A stretch of DNA of 64,000 nucleotides from Streptomyces sp. NBC_00554 (GCF_041431135.1 NZ_CP107799.1:558001-622000); one strand, 5' to 3'. Numbered from the stretch's first letter, positions 44,966-53,954 are shown. A program made the numbers and translations. The notes: generated by a model from the sequence alone, not told the origin.

Positions 44966-46177
44966 GTGACCTCCCCCACCCCCACCCCTGTGCAGCGCGT
45001 CCCCGTCGTCATCGTCGGCGCGGGACCGGCCGGTCTCACCATCGGCAACATCCTGCGGGCCGCCTCCGTCGACTGCGTGGTCCTGGAGACCGAGAGCCGC
45101 GAGTTCATCGAACAGCGGCCCCGGGCGGGGTTCATCGAGGAGTGGGCGGTGCGCGCGCTGCGGGAGCGGGGTCTTGCCGACCGGCTCGTGGAGCGCGCGC
45201 AGGCGCACAGCGAGTGCGAGTTCCGGACCGGCGGCGAGCGCCACCGGTTCCGGTACGCCGAGCTGACCGGGGACCGGCACTTCGTCTATCCGCAGCCGCT
45301 GCTGGTCACCGACCTGGTGCGCGAGTACGCGGACGTTCGGGGCGGCGACATCCGTTTCGGCGTACGCGATGTGGCGCTCCACGGCATCGACGGGGACCGG
45401 CCCTCGGTGCTGTACACGGACCCCGCGACGGGCGAGCGTCGCCGTATCGACTGCGAGATCATCGCGGGCTGCGACGGCGCGCGCGGCGTGACGCGCACCT
45501 ATGTCACCCCGGATCAGGGCACCGTCGCCCGGTACGACTACGGGGTGGGCTGGCTGGCGCTCCTCGCCGAGGCGCCGCCGTCCTCCGACTGCGTCGTCTT
45601 CGGTGTCAACCCGCGCGGATTCGCCGCCCATATGGCCCGGAGCCCTCAGGTCACCCGGTACTACCTGGAGGTCGCGCCCGGCGAGGACCCGGAGAACTGG
45701 CCGCACGAGCGCGTGTGGTCGGAACTCCACGCCCGCCTCGCGGTGAATGGCGCCCCGCCGCTCACCGAGGGCCCGCTGATCGAGAAGCGGGTGCTCGACA
45801 TGCACAGCTACGTCGTGGAGCCGATGACGTACGGGCGGCTGTTCCTGGCGGGCGATTCCGCCCACCTCGTGGCGCCGATAGCGGCGAAGGGCATGAACCT
45901 CGCGCTGCACGACGCCCTGCTCCTGGCCGACGGGCTGATCGCTTACTACGGGACGGGCGACGGCAGTGCATTGCGCGGTTACTCGGCGGCCTGCCTCGCG
46001 CGTGTCTGGGAGTACCAGGAGTTCTCGCGGTGGTTCGCGGAGTTGCTGCACGGGCCGTCGTCGGGCGAACCCTTCCGGGCCGGATCCGCGGGTGCCCGGC
46101 TGCGGCGGATCCTCGGATCGCCCGCCGCGGCGGCCGCTTTCGCCGACTCCTACATAGGCCGGAACATCGTGGGGTGA
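44966..46177 (+). CDS. PHBH-like FAD-dependent aromatic hydroxylase (4-hydroxybenzoate 3-monooxygenase type)
   Basis: 403 residues from the GTG at 44966; the frame is open from 44903. PHBH signatures are strong: VPVVIVGAGPAGLTIGNIL, RPRAGFIEEWAVRALRE, the FAD/NADPH motif CDGARGVTR and AGDSAHLVAPIAAKGMNLA. The enzyme would hydroxylate 4-hydroxybenzoate or a close analogue to a catechol with NAD(P)H and O2, feeding the protocatechuate branch. No pca genes are adjacent, so the substrate is family-based. A CATAAT hexamer ends about 6 bases before the GTG, so the message may be leaderless. Confidence 0.85.
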   Translation: MTSPTPTPVQRVPVVIVGAGPAGLTIGNILRAASVDCVVLETESREFIEQRPRAGFIEEWAVRALRERGLADRLVERAQAHSECEFRTGGERHRFRYAELTGDRHFVYPQPLLVTDLVREYADVRGGDIRFGVRDVALHGIDGDRPSVLYTDPATGERRRIDCEIIAGCDGARGVTRTYVTPDQGTVARYDYGVGWLALLAEAPPSSDCVVFGVNPRGFAAHMARSPQVTRYYLEVAPGEDPENWPHERVWSELHARLAVNGAPPLTEGPLIEKRVLDMHSYVVEPMTYGRLFLAGDSAHLVAPIAAKGMNLALHDALLLADGLIAYYGTGDGSALRGYSAACLARVWEYQEFSRWFAELLHGPSSGEPFRAGSAGARLRRILGSPAAAAAFADSYIGRNIVG

Positions 46178-46349
46178 GCGCGGCCGCATGGACGAAGAGA
46201 CCGTGCGACGAGACCGGCGGCACGGGCGGAAACACCGTGCAGTGAGCCCTGCGCGAAAAAAGCGTGTGCCCGATCCGTCTTCCTTTGAACACTCAACGTC
46301 ACATCCTCCGTACTTCCGGGAAAGGTGAGAGCCCGGTGCGCAGCGAGGG

Positions 46350-47975
46350 ATGAGCATGGTCAAGGTGCAAGACCCCACGGACGAGTTGGTCGCCGGAAGA
46401 TACCGCCTCCTGGAGGTCGTCCACCGGGAAGAGGGCCGCGTCGGCTGGCACGGCCAGGACGTCGAGTTCGAGCGTCCGGTCACCTTGACCAGGTCGCGGC
46501 TCCCGGACCATCTGCGCGAGCAGGCGGAGCACCGTACCGCTGCCCGGATCCTGCGCGAGTCCGAGCGCATGGGACTGATCTGCCCCGGCAAGGTGTCCAC
46601 CGTCGTCGACGTGATCGAGGACAACGATTTCCTCTGGACGGTCACGGAGCGGTCCCCCGGTGTCCCGCTGAGCGCGCTCCTCGGCAACGGTCCCGTGAAC
46701 TACATCCGGACGGCCCGCATCGGGCTCGGTCTCCTCGATGTCATCGCCGCGGCTCATCGCCACGGGCAGACACACGGCGATCTCAGCCCGGGGCAGATCT
46801 GCGTGGACGATCAGGGCTCGGTCACGGTGAGCGGCTTCGGCCTGATGGGGGCCACCTCCTCGGCACGTGTGACCGCGCCGTCGTACGCGTCCCCGGAGCA
46901 GGCGCGCGGCGAGAGCACCGGACCGGCGGCGGACCTGTGGGCGCTCGGCGCGATGATGTACGCGATGGTCGAGGGGCGGCCGCCCATCCGGGACCGTGGA
47001 CGGCTCGATGCCACGCTCCGCGCCGTGGACCGGCTGCCCATCCGGCAGCCGGCGAAGGCGGGCCCGCTCAGCCCCGCCATTCTGGGACTCCTGCGCAGGG
47101 ACCCGCTCGAGCGGGTGCCCGAGCCGGTCGTACGCGAGGCGCTGACGCGCATCCTCAAGCAGGAACTCGACGACTCGACGCCCACTGCGCAACTGCCCGT
47201 CTTCCGGGACAGTTACAGCGCCGCACGGCGGTCGGGGCGGACCTTCGGCGGACGCACTGTCGGCCGGCCGGTTCTGGTGGGTGGGGCGCTGGTCGTCACC
47301 GTCGTCTGCTTCGCCGTACTCACCGCGGCCGGCGGGCTGCCCGACGGGGACACCTCCGCGTCCGGCTCAGCACCTTCGCCGACCGCTTCCGGGTCCCCGC
47401 CGGCCGCCTCCGGCAGCCCGTCCGCGACGCCCACCGACACGGGCACCGCCTCCGGGCAGCCACCGGCGACCCCGACCCCGGCGTCTTCCTCACCCACCGT
47501 CGAAGAGACACCGTCGGCCACCTTCTCCACCTACAACGCGCCCGAGGGCTTCTCCATCGACCTGCCCGAGGGCTGGAAACCCCTGCGGACCAACGGGACC
47601 TCCGCCGACCTCTCCTACCGCGTCACCTTCGGCGCGAGCGGGGATCCGCGCACACTGGCCGTCACCTACAGCACGCGGCTCGGCCCCGACCCCGTCGAGA
47701 TCTGGGCGGCGCTGGAGCCATCACTGCGGAGCGAGTCCACCGACTACGAGCGGGTGGGTGACATCCGCGCCGTGGACTATCGCGGCTTCAAGGGCGCCGA
47801 CATGGAGTGGATCTCCGTGTCCGACGGGGTCCGTGAACGCACGCTGGGCCGGGGTTTCCTCATCGGCGACAGCCGGGGCTTCTCCCTGCGCTGGACGACC
47901 CCGGCCGACGATTGGAACGACTCCGCCAACCAGGAGGCGCTGGACGTCTTCTTCCAGTCCTTCCAGCCGGAGTGA
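46350..47975 (+). CDS. Membrane-anchored serine/threonine pseudokinase
   Basis: 541 residues from ATG at 46350; ATG at 46356 has better spacing from GAGGG. The N-terminal kinase fold is recognisable (GRYRLLEVV, HRHGQTHGDLSPGQI, YASPEQARGE, DLWALGAMMYAMVEGRPP), but key residues are lost. The beta-3 lysine is absent (PVTLTRSRL), HRD is HGD (142-144), the metal-binding Asn is Gln149, and DFG is GFG (162-164). One membrane helix follows (about 307-329), then a Pro/Ser/Thr-rich linker and an extracellular domain (FSTYNAPEGFSIDLPEGWKP). It probably signals or scaffolds without phosphotransfer. Confidence 0.88.
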   Translation: MSMVKVQDPTDELVAGRYRLLEVVHREEGRVGWHGQDVEFERPVTLTRSRLPDHLREQAEHRTAARILRESERMGLICPGKVSTVVDVIEDNDFLWTVTERSPGVPLSALLGNGPVNYIRTARIGLGLLDVIAAAHRHGQTHGDLSPGQICVDDQGSVTVSGFGLMGATSSARVTAPSYASPEQARGESTGPAADLWALGAMMYAMVEGRPPIRDRGRLDATLRAVDRLPIRQPAKAGPLSPAILGLLRRDPLERVPEPVVREALTRILKQELDDSTPTAQLPVFRDSYSAARRSGRTFGGRTVGRPVLVGGALVVTVVCFAVLTAAGGLPDGDTSASGSAPSPTASGSPPAASGSPSATPTDTGTASGQPPATPTPASSSPTVEETPSATFSTYNAPEGFSIDLPEGWKPLRTNGTSADLSYRVTFGASGDPRTLAVTYSTRLGPDPVEIWAALEPSLRSESTDYERVGDIRAVDYRGFKGADMEWISVSDGVRERTLGRGFLIGDSRGFSLRWTTPADDWNDSANQEALDVFFQSFQPE

Positions 47976-47987
47976 TCCGGTGAGCTG

Positions 47988-48018
47988 CCGCAGGGCGTGA
48001 CTCATCTCCGCCCTGCGG
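47988..48018. terminator. Hairpin between the pseudokinase and tgmB
   Basis: CCGCAGGGCG pairs with CGCCCTGCGG across an 11-base loop. It lies between convergent genes and covers the last codons of tgmB, so it could terminate both. Confidence 0.55.
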
Positions 48019-48958
48019 GGACACGGCCATCGGGTCTTCGCTGCGCCAGCCACAGGGCGACCGCTTCGGCGATGGGCTGGCCCGTCTCCAGTTCGACGAA
48101 GCCGAACTGGCCGCCCTGGTTGCCCTCCAGGAACCACCAGACGCCCTCCTTGTCCTCCGCGAAGTCGAAGGCGGCGTACGCCAGTCCGGTGAAGGTCAGG
48201 TACTCGTGGACGGAGCGGGCGATACGGCCGGGCACGTCGATGGGCTCCCAGGTGTGTCCGGTGTCGCCGAAACGCCCGTCGACCTGCTCGGGCTCGGCGG
48301 TCTTGCGGGCGGCGAACAGGCGCGAGCCGATGGCGGTGAGCCGGATGTCGGCGCACTTGGGAATGTACTGCTGGAGCAACGCGGGGCCGACCGCGACGCC
48401 GGAGAAGTCCGTGTCGGGTCCGATGAGCGTGGTGGGCAGGGCCACCGGGGGCTCGCCCGGCGGTGGCCCCGAGGCCGACTTCACGACCACGTCGCGGTAC
48501 TCCTCGACGAACTGCTTGGCGACCCGTGGAGCAGTCGTGATGACGGTGGGCGGCACCGCGAAGCCGCTGCTGTGCGCGACCCGCAGCTGCCAGGGCTTGT
48601 GCCGGGCCTGCTCGGCGCTGCGCGGGTGGTTCATCCAGCGGGTCGCGGCGGAGTACAGCATTCCGAACAGGGCCTGCCGGGTCTCGGCGGTGAGCCACGG
48701 CGAGGGATCGGCGGCGTGCGCCGCCGGTTCGCCCGGCCTGCGCACCCACACGGAGCGCAGGCCGCCCATGCTGAGCACATGGCCGTTGACCGACAGATAG
48801 CCGTCGAAGTCGCCATGGGCGTAGTCGGCGGACAGCACGGCCTTGCCGGGCACGTCGGCGGGGTCCAGGCGCACCATGGGCACGCCCTGTTGATGCAGTT
48901 TGGCCACCACCATGTCGGCGGTGACGTCCTGCTCGGCTGTGAGAATGAGTACCGTCAT
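48002..48958 (-). CDS. tgmB: ATP-grasp ribosomal peptide maturase (graspetide synthetase)
   Basis: 318 residues from ATG at 48958. It is an ATP-grasp ligase that forms ester or amide links between side chains of a precursor peptide. Visible are the N-terminal strand VLILTAEQDVTADMVV, MNHPRSAEQARHKPWQLRVA, the ATP-binding lysine in DVVVKSASG, IRLTAIGSRLFAARK and the metal-binding C-terminal FLEGNQGGQFGFVE. The EGN-Q-FxF signature is shared by MvdD/MvdC-type and TgmB enzymes. It lies 15 bases downstream of a typical precursor gene. No methyltransferase of the TgmC type is next to it. Confidence 0.92.
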   Translation of the reverse strand: MTVLILTAEQDVTADMVVAKLHQQGVPMVRLDPADVPGKAVLSADYAHGDFDGYLSVNGHVLSMGGLRSVWVRRPGEPAAHAADPSPWLTAETRQALFGMLYSAATRWMNHPRSAEQARHKPWQLRVAHSSGFAVPPTVITTAPRVAKQFVEEYRDVVVKSASGPPPGEPPVALPTTLIGPDTDFSGVAVGPALLQQYIPKCADIRLTAIGSRLFAARKTAEPEQVDGRFGDTGHTWEPIDVPGRIARSVHEYLTFTGLAYAAFDFAEDKEGVWWFLEGNQGGQFGFVELETGQPIAEAVALWLAQRRPDGRVPAGRR

Positions 48959-48973
48959 GCGCGCGAGCTGCCG

Positions 48974-49165
48974 TCAGTCGTCGAAGTGCGTCTGGGAGCC
49001 GGCCGTGGACGTCGTGGTTCCGGAGGCCAGGAGGAGCGCACGATCACTGACGGCCGGTCGGCCGTCGGGCAGCACGTTCAGTTGGAGTGAGACGTCGAAT
49101 TGGTACGCGGCTGTCACGGCCGACTGCCCTGTGGGCAAGGCGTAGTTGAGAGTGAACGGTCGCAC
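48974..49165 (-). CDS. tgmA: ATP-grasp-modified RiPP precursor peptide (graspetide)
   Basis: 63 residues from the GTG at 49165, chosen because AGGAGGAT lies 6 bases upstream; the frame is open to 49204. The leader begins MRPFTLNYALPTG, the conserved TgmA start, and has YQFDVSLQLNV and DGRPAVSD. The core at residues 50-63, TTTSTAGSQTHFDD, combines hydroxyl donors (Thr/Ser) with terminal acidic acceptors (Asp62, Asp63), as needed for side-chain ester links. The product is a small macrocyclic peptide of unknown role. It is divergent from an HTH protein gene across repeats. Confidence 0.88.
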   Translation of the reverse strand: MRPFTLNYALPTGQSAVTAAYQFDVSLQLNVLPDGRPAVSDRALLLASGTTTSTAGSQTHFDD

Positions 49166-49270
49166 GAAAGATCCTCCTGCGGTCTCACGATGCTCTACGC
49201 CCACCCGTACGTCTCACGACCGTAAGGAATTCATCACTTTCCGCCACATCGGGGTGAAGGTCATCACATC

Positions 49271-49335
49271 GCGTCGTTTCCGGCTTGCTCGTTTCGGTTT
49301 TACTTGTGTGTCCGCTTGTTTCCGTTTTACTCGTG
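49271..49335. repeat. 27-base-period direct repeats upstream of tgmA and the HTH gene
   Basis: Two 22-base copies, at 49287-49308 and 49314-49335, differ at three positions and share the cores CGTTTCGGTTTTACTTGTG and TGTTTCCGTTTTACTCGTG. A degenerate partial copy (TCGTTTCCGGCTTG) precedes them from 49274. They lie in an AT-richer stretch of the 253-base divergent promoter region and resemble iteron-type binding sites for a DNA-binding protein. Confidence 0.7.
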
Positions 49336-49418
49336 GCTCTGCTCGCTGAGGGCTGAAGCTTCGGCCAAAGCTTCATCCTCCGTGATCTGAACGCCGCACC
49401 GACCCAGGAGAGTTCCCG

Positions 49419-50450
49419 GTGACCGTAGCCATTGCTCCGTCCCATGAATCAGACGCGGATTTCGGCGCGTTGGATCCCGAAGTGTCGCGTGACGCACGCG
49501 ACTTCGGGGCCTACGCACGGACCGGCGGCTGGAGCTTCGCTCTGAAGGTGGCGCGCAGCGTGCGGCCCGGCGGGCAGTCCGCGGACGAGACACCGAAGAT
49601 CTCCGCGAAGGACTTCGCCGAGCTGGCCGGATGCTCGCCCGAGCGGGTCATGCGCTACTACAAGGCGTGGGACAAGGCGGCCGACGACGGTCTCGTCCCG
49701 CAGTTCGAAGGGCTGGCCCCGGGCCAGGACATCGAGCTGCCGGACGCCGAGGTGTGGCACACGTACTACGTCTCCCGCTCCAGCGCCGCCTCCGAGCGCG
49801 GCACCGCCATCGCGGAGGCCGCCCAGGCCGAGGGCATCCGGCCCACCAAGGCCCTTGAGGTCGCCGAGAACCCCACCGCACTGCGGGCCGCGATCCTCGC
49901 CGACCCCTCCACCGCCCAGGCCGCGCGGCACGCGCTCCTGGACCGGCTGAAGGAGGACCCGGCGCTCCAGACCGAGCTGGCCCGGGACATCGCCCGCACC
50001 GACGATCTCAAGAAGGCGGTGGCCACCGAGACCAGGGCGGCCGACCGGATCGGCTATGTGCGCCAGATCGCGGAGAAGGGCCAGATCAAGACCCCGGCCG
50101 GGCAGACCCTGGAAGCCCCGGCCGAACTGCGCTCCGAGGCCGAACGGCACCTGTCCCTCCTCGACGAGCTGGACGAGGGCGAGGACACCGGCGAGTGGGC
50201 GACCGAGGCGTACGACACCATGAAGAACATGGTGGTCGAGACCGTCCAGGCCGACCCCGAACTACGCGTCCAGGAACGCCGGACGAAGTTCTACAGCAGC
50301 CTGCAGAAGGCCACGAAGGTGTTCGAGGAGCTCACCTTCGACGACGCCGACGACATCTACGAGGACGACATGGTGCAGCGTCTGGAGGAGCTCCAGCAGG
50401 CGATCGGCACCTGCATCGCGGCTCTGCGGAGCGCCGCTCCCCAGCAGTGA
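49419..50450 (+). CDS. Conserved Streptomyces protein with predicted HTH region
   Basis: 343 residues with a GTG start at 49419, behind GGAGAG. The N-terminal part (about 20-95) has SRDARDFGAYARTGGWSFAL and KISAKDFAELAGCSPERVMR, the latter compatible with a helix-turn-helix. The middle, ERGTAIAEAAQAEGIRPTKA then LEVAENPTALR, is helical, and the C-terminus is a long acidic alpha-helical stretch ending LEELQQAIGTCIAAL. It resembles a protein I recall as conserved in streptomycetes with no established role. The direct repeats upstream could be its own binding sites. Confidence 0.7.
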   Translation: MTVAIAPSHESDADFGALDPEVSRDARDFGAYARTGGWSFALKVARSVRPGGQSADETPKISAKDFAELAGCSPERVMRYYKAWDKAADDGLVPQFEGLAPGQDIELPDAEVWHTYYVSRSSAASERGTAIAEAAQAEGIRPTKALEVAENPTALRAAILADPSTAQAARHALLDRLKEDPALQTELARDIARTDDLKKAVATETRAADRIGYVRQIAEKGQIKTPAGQTLEAPAELRSEAERHLSLLDELDEGEDTGEWATEAYDTMKNMVVETVQADPELRVQERRTKFYSSLQKATKVFEELTFDDADDIYEDDMVQRLEELQQAIGTCIAALRSAAPQQ

Positions 50451-50457
50451 CCGGCTG

Positions 50458-50496
50458 CCCGCGGCCCCGCGAGAACGCTTCTCGCGGGGCCGCGGG
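50458..50496. terminator. Very strong bidirectional terminator
   Basis: An 18-bp perfect stem (CCCGCGGCCCCGCGAGAA and its complement) with a 3-base loop lies between the convergent HTH-protein and GH92 genes, and would act on both. Confidence 0.85.
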
Positions 50497-50498
50497 GA

Positions 50499-52925
50499 TC
50501 ACTGAGGCAGGTTTGCCGGGTCGGTCGCCCACTGGGTGTTGGGCTGTTCGGCGAGACAGAACGTGAGAGTGCCGCCCTTCGTCGTCAGTCCGGCGCCGGT
50601 CCACGAGCGTTGCGTGGTACGCCCGTTGACCCGTACGGCGTCGATGTACGGGTGCGTGGCGTCGGCGGCGGGCGCGCTGATGGTGATGTCGGTTCCGCCC
50701 GGCCGGTCCACGACCGCGCTCGGGAAGAGCGGAGCGCTCAGCAGCATGGAGGCGCTGCCTGGGGTCTGGGGATACAGACCGAGGGCGGAGAAGACGTACC
50801 AGGCGGACATCGTGCCGAGGTCGTCGTTGCCCGGCAGACCCGAAGGGCCGGTGCCGTAGACCGTGTTGAGGATCTCGCGGACGGTCTCCTGGGTCTTCCA
50901 GGGCTGCCCCAGGGCGTTGTAGAGCCAGGGTGCGTGGATGCCGGGTTCGTTGGTGGGGTCGTAGCGCAGGGGGTCGCCGCCCCGGACCGACCAGGAACCG
51001 TCCGCCTTGTGGAAGAAGCCGTCGAGCCGGAAAGCGGCTGCGTCGCGGCCGCCCATCGCGGCGGCCAGCCCCTGCACGTCCTGCGGAACCATCCAGGTGT
51101 ACGTCGCGCTGGTGCCCTGCGCGAACCCGAGATCGCTTCCCGGACTGAACGGCGTCACCCAGGACCCGTCGAGCCTGCGTGCCTGGATGTAGCCGGCGCC
51201 GGTCGTGGCGGCGGGGTTGAAGACGTTGGCCCAGTAGTCACCCCGCTCGGTGAAGACGGCGGCCTCCTGGTCCCGGCCCAGCAGCTCGGCCCACTTCGCA
51301 AGGGCGGAGTCGGCGACGGCGTCCTCCAGGGTCTCGGCGGCGCCGCCCCAGCAGTGGCACACATCCTGCGCCGCGTAGTGCGAGGTCAAGTACTGGGCGA
51401 GGTTGGGGCGTTGGCCAACGCACTGTCCCGGGCAGCCCGCGTCGGAGAGTCCTTCGTCGCGCGGCACGGTGGCCTGTCGTACGAGCGAGTCGAAGGCTCC
51501 CTCGTAGTCGAAGTTGCGTACGCCCATGGCGTAGAAGGTGGCCAGCGTCGCCGCCGAGGGGTCGCCCGTCATCACGTGGGTGGCGCCGCTGATGTGCACC
51601 CAGCGGTCCCAGACTCCGTTGTTCTGCCGCGCGAAGTTGTAGAGGGACTGCGCGAAGTCGCCCGCGATCCTCGGTTTCAGCAGGGCGAGGAGTTGTATCT
51701 GCGCTCTGTACTGGTCCCAGCCCGAGAAGTTGCTGTACTGCGCCTGCTGACCGCGGGCCAGGCGGTGCACCGCGCCGTCCATGCCGTAGTACCGGCCGTC
51801 GCCGTCGCTGATCAGGTTGGGCTGCATGAGCGAGTGGTAGAGCGCCGTGTAGAAGGTGGTGCGCTGGGCCGGACTGCCGCCGCCCACACGGACGGTGCTC
51901 AGTTCCCGGTCCCAGGCGCGGGCCCCGGCGTCGGCCACCGCGGCGACGCTCGCGTGCGGTGCGATCTCCCCGCGGAGGTTGGCCTCGGCGCCGTCGAGAC
52001 TCACGTACGAGATGCCGACCCGCATCCGGACATCGTTGTCGGAGCTCGTGTCGAAGCCGACATATCCTCCGGAACCGCGTCCAGCGCGGTCCGCCCCGGT
52101 GGCGTACCCCTCCCCGCCCGAGGCGGAGGTCGAGCCCGCGGAGAGCGTGCCGTCCTTCCAGGTGCCGACCGAGGAGAAGTCGCGGTCGAAGGACGCGCTG
52201 AAGTACAGCTTGTAGTAGCTCTTGCGGTTGTTCGTGCCGCCGTTGGCGCGGCGGCCGCAGAACGCGCCGGTGAGCACCCAGCCGGTCACCTTGCGCTGCG
52301 CGGCGTCGATCTCGACGTGGGCGTCCTCGCTGCCGTTGAGGGAGTTGGAGACCCGGAAGAGCAGGTTGGCCGGACGGTCGCCCGGGAAGGTGAAGTCGGC
52401 GACGCCCGCCCGCTTGCTGACCGCCAGGTCCGCGGTGGCACCGGACTTGAGGCCGAGCGTGTAGCGCCCCGGTACGGCCTTCTCCTGGGCGTGCGTGAAG
52501 TCGGCGGCGTAGACCGCGTCCTTGGTGTCCGCCGAGGGCGAGGACGTGACGTCGCCGACGAACGGCATGACCGGCACGTCGCCCGCCGCGCCGGGGTTGC
52601 AGCCGGCGCCGTTGACGTGGGTGAGGCTGAGACCTCGGATGCGGGTCGCGTCGTACTGGTAGCCGTTGGCGGCGCCCGTGCTGGTCTGGTCACCGGTGGT
52701 GCTGGTCGGGGACCAGGCGATCATCCCCTGCGGGAGGGTGGCACCGGGGTAGGTGTTGCCGCCGTTGGACGAACCGATCAGCGGGTCGACGTAGGAGACC
52801 GGCCGCTCGGTGAGAACGGCTGAATCGGCCGGGAACGGGATGGTCAGGGCCAGGGCGCTGGTCGCGACCACGGCGGCGGACCGGGTGCCGAACCGTCTTG
52901 CTCTGCGCAGCCATTGGGGGCGCAT
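50499..52925 (-). CDS. Secreted GH92 family alpha-mannosidase
   Basis: 808 residues from ATG at 52925 with an export signal (QWLRRARRFGTRSAAVVATSALALT in outline, cleaved near PADSA). GH92 landmarks are YVDPLIGSSNGGNTYPGA, then the beta-sandwich, the AQYSNFSGWDQYRAQ region and GNDDLGTMSAWYVFSALGLY. These exo-acting, calcium-dependent enzymes remove alpha-linked mannose from fungal or host N-glycans and mannans outside the cell. The C-terminal residues TFCLAEQPNTQWATDPANLP fit a complete protein. It stands alone, opposite a strong terminator. Confidence 0.92.
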   Translation of the reverse strand: MRPQWLRRARRFGTRSAAVVATSALALTIPFPADSAVLTERPVSYVDPLIGSSNGGNTYPGATLPQGMIAWSPTSTTGDQTSTGAANGYQYDATRIRGLSLTHVNGAGCNPGAAGDVPVMPFVGDVTSSPSADTKDAVYAADFTHAQEKAVPGRYTLGLKSGATADLAVSKRAGVADFTFPGDRPANLLFRVSNSLNGSEDAHVEIDAAQRKVTGWVLTGAFCGRRANGGTNNRKSYYKLYFSASFDRDFSSVGTWKDGTLSAGSTSASGGEGYATGADRAGRGSGGYVGFDTSSDNDVRMRVGISYVSLDGAEANLRGEIAPHASVAAVADAGARAWDRELSTVRVGGGSPAQRTTFYTALYHSLMQPNLISDGDGRYYGMDGAVHRLARGQQAQYSNFSGWDQYRAQIQLLALLKPRIAGDFAQSLYNFARQNNGVWDRWVHISGATHVMTGDPSAATLATFYAMGVRNFDYEGAFDSLVRQATVPRDEGLSDAGCPGQCVGQRPNLAQYLTSHYAAQDVCHCWGGAAETLEDAVADSALAKWAELLGRDQEAAVFTERGDYWANVFNPAATTGAGYIQARRLDGSWVTPFSPGSDLGFAQGTSATYTWMVPQDVQGLAAAMGGRDAAAFRLDGFFHKADGSWSVRGGDPLRYDPTNEPGIHAPWLYNALGQPWKTQETVREILNTVYGTGPSGLPGNDDLGTMSAWYVFSALGLYPQTPGSASMLLSAPLFPSAVVDRPGGTDITISAPAADATHPYIDAVRVNGRTTQRSWTGAGLTTKGGTLTFCLAEQPNTQWATDPANLPQ

Positions 52926-53164
52926 ACGAGGGTCACCTTCCGACAGGTAGGGGCGGGCCGGGATGGGCGCGAGGATAGGTGGCTGCCGGGAGGGCGGGAA
53001 GTGACCCGCGCGTCCGGGTGGTGAAGGCAGGGTGAATGCGTTGCGGCCCGGAGGACATCGGGTCGCCTTCCAGGGAAGGGCCCTCCGCGAAGTGAGTAGG
53101 CGTACTCATGTCCCCGGTCGCGTGCTCCAGCAGCATGGGGCCACCTGGACCAAGGAGACCGCCG

Positions 53165-53905
53165 ATGACCGGAGTTCACCTCGCCTCGCTCAAGCGTCGC
53201 CCGATGAACGACGCCTTGCCGACGCTCGACGACCCCATGCCGGAACGCGCCCCGCGGAGGATTCTCCCGGTCGCGCTCGTAGTGATCGTCGTCGCGGGAC
53301 TGGCCGTCTCCGCCTGGCACCCGCACGACGTTACGACCTGGTTCCTGGAGACCGTGTGGGTGCTGATCGGGCTGCCGTTGGCCGTCCTGTACCGGCGGCG
53401 CTTTCCCCTCACGAATCTGCTGTACTGCCTGCTCGCGGCACATGCGCTCGTACTCGCCGTGGGCGGGCACTACACCTACGCGCAGGTCCCGTTGGGCGAC
53501 TGGGTGCGGGACGGGCTGGGGCTCGACCGCAATCCCTACGACCGGTTCGGGCACCTCATGCAGGGCTTCGTTCCTGCCGTCCTGGTCCGGGAGTTGCTGA
53601 GCCGGACCTCACCGCTGCGCGGCAGTCGCTGGCTGGCACCCCTGACCGTGTGCGCCTGTCTCGCGTTCAGCGCGGTCTTCGAGATGTTCGAATGGGCGGC
53701 CGCGGTGATCGGCGGACACGCCGCGGACGACTTCCTGGCCACCCAGGGGGATGTCTGGGACACCCAGTGGGACATGTTCTGCGCCCTGATCGGGGCGACC
53801 GTCTCGGTGCTGGTGCTGAGCCGCCTGCATGACAGGCAGCTGGGCGCGCTCTCGGGGGCGGGGGCTCTCCGGGGGCGGGGGGATCACTCCGGTGGCGGCC
53901 AATAG
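53165..53905 (+). CDS. DUF2238 family membrane protein
   Basis: 246 residues from the ATG at 53165, behind GGAG; an upstream in-frame start at 53108 is less likely. Six hydrophobic segments are seen, with the conserved YDRFGHLMQGFVPAVLVREL and FEMFEWAAAVIGG followed by LATQGDVWDTQWDM, the acidic/His pattern of the YjdF/DUF2238 family. The glutamates and aspartates near the membrane face could bind a metal, but no function is established. The Gly-rich tail GALSGAGALRGRGDHSGGGQ is disordered. Confidence 0.82.
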   Translation: MTGVHLASLKRRPMNDALPTLDDPMPERAPRRILPVALVVIVVAGLAVSAWHPHDVTTWFLETVWVLIGLPLAVLYRRRFPLTNLLYCLLAAHALVLAVGGHYTYAQVPLGDWVRDGLGLDRNPYDRFGHLMQGFVPAVLVRELLSRTSPLRGSRWLAPLTVCACLAFSAVFEMFEWAAAVIGGHAADDFLATQGDVWDTQWDMFCALIGATVSVLVLSRLHDRQLGALSGAGALRGRGDHSGGGQ

Positions 53906-53954
53906 CTGACCAGGATCGGCCGCCGCCTTCACCTCGCAGCCCCCGCACCAGCGG

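Noticed and set aside
43985..46687. 900-codon open frame on the minus strand
   Set aside because: It is antisense to the GH78, PHBH-like and pseudokinase genes, has low-complexity Arg/His/Gly-rich translation, and follows the third-position GC pattern of the real genes.
49271..49335. Possible CRISPR array
   Set aside because: Only two good copies exist with a 5-base gap rather than a spacer of 30 or more bases, and no cas genes are present.
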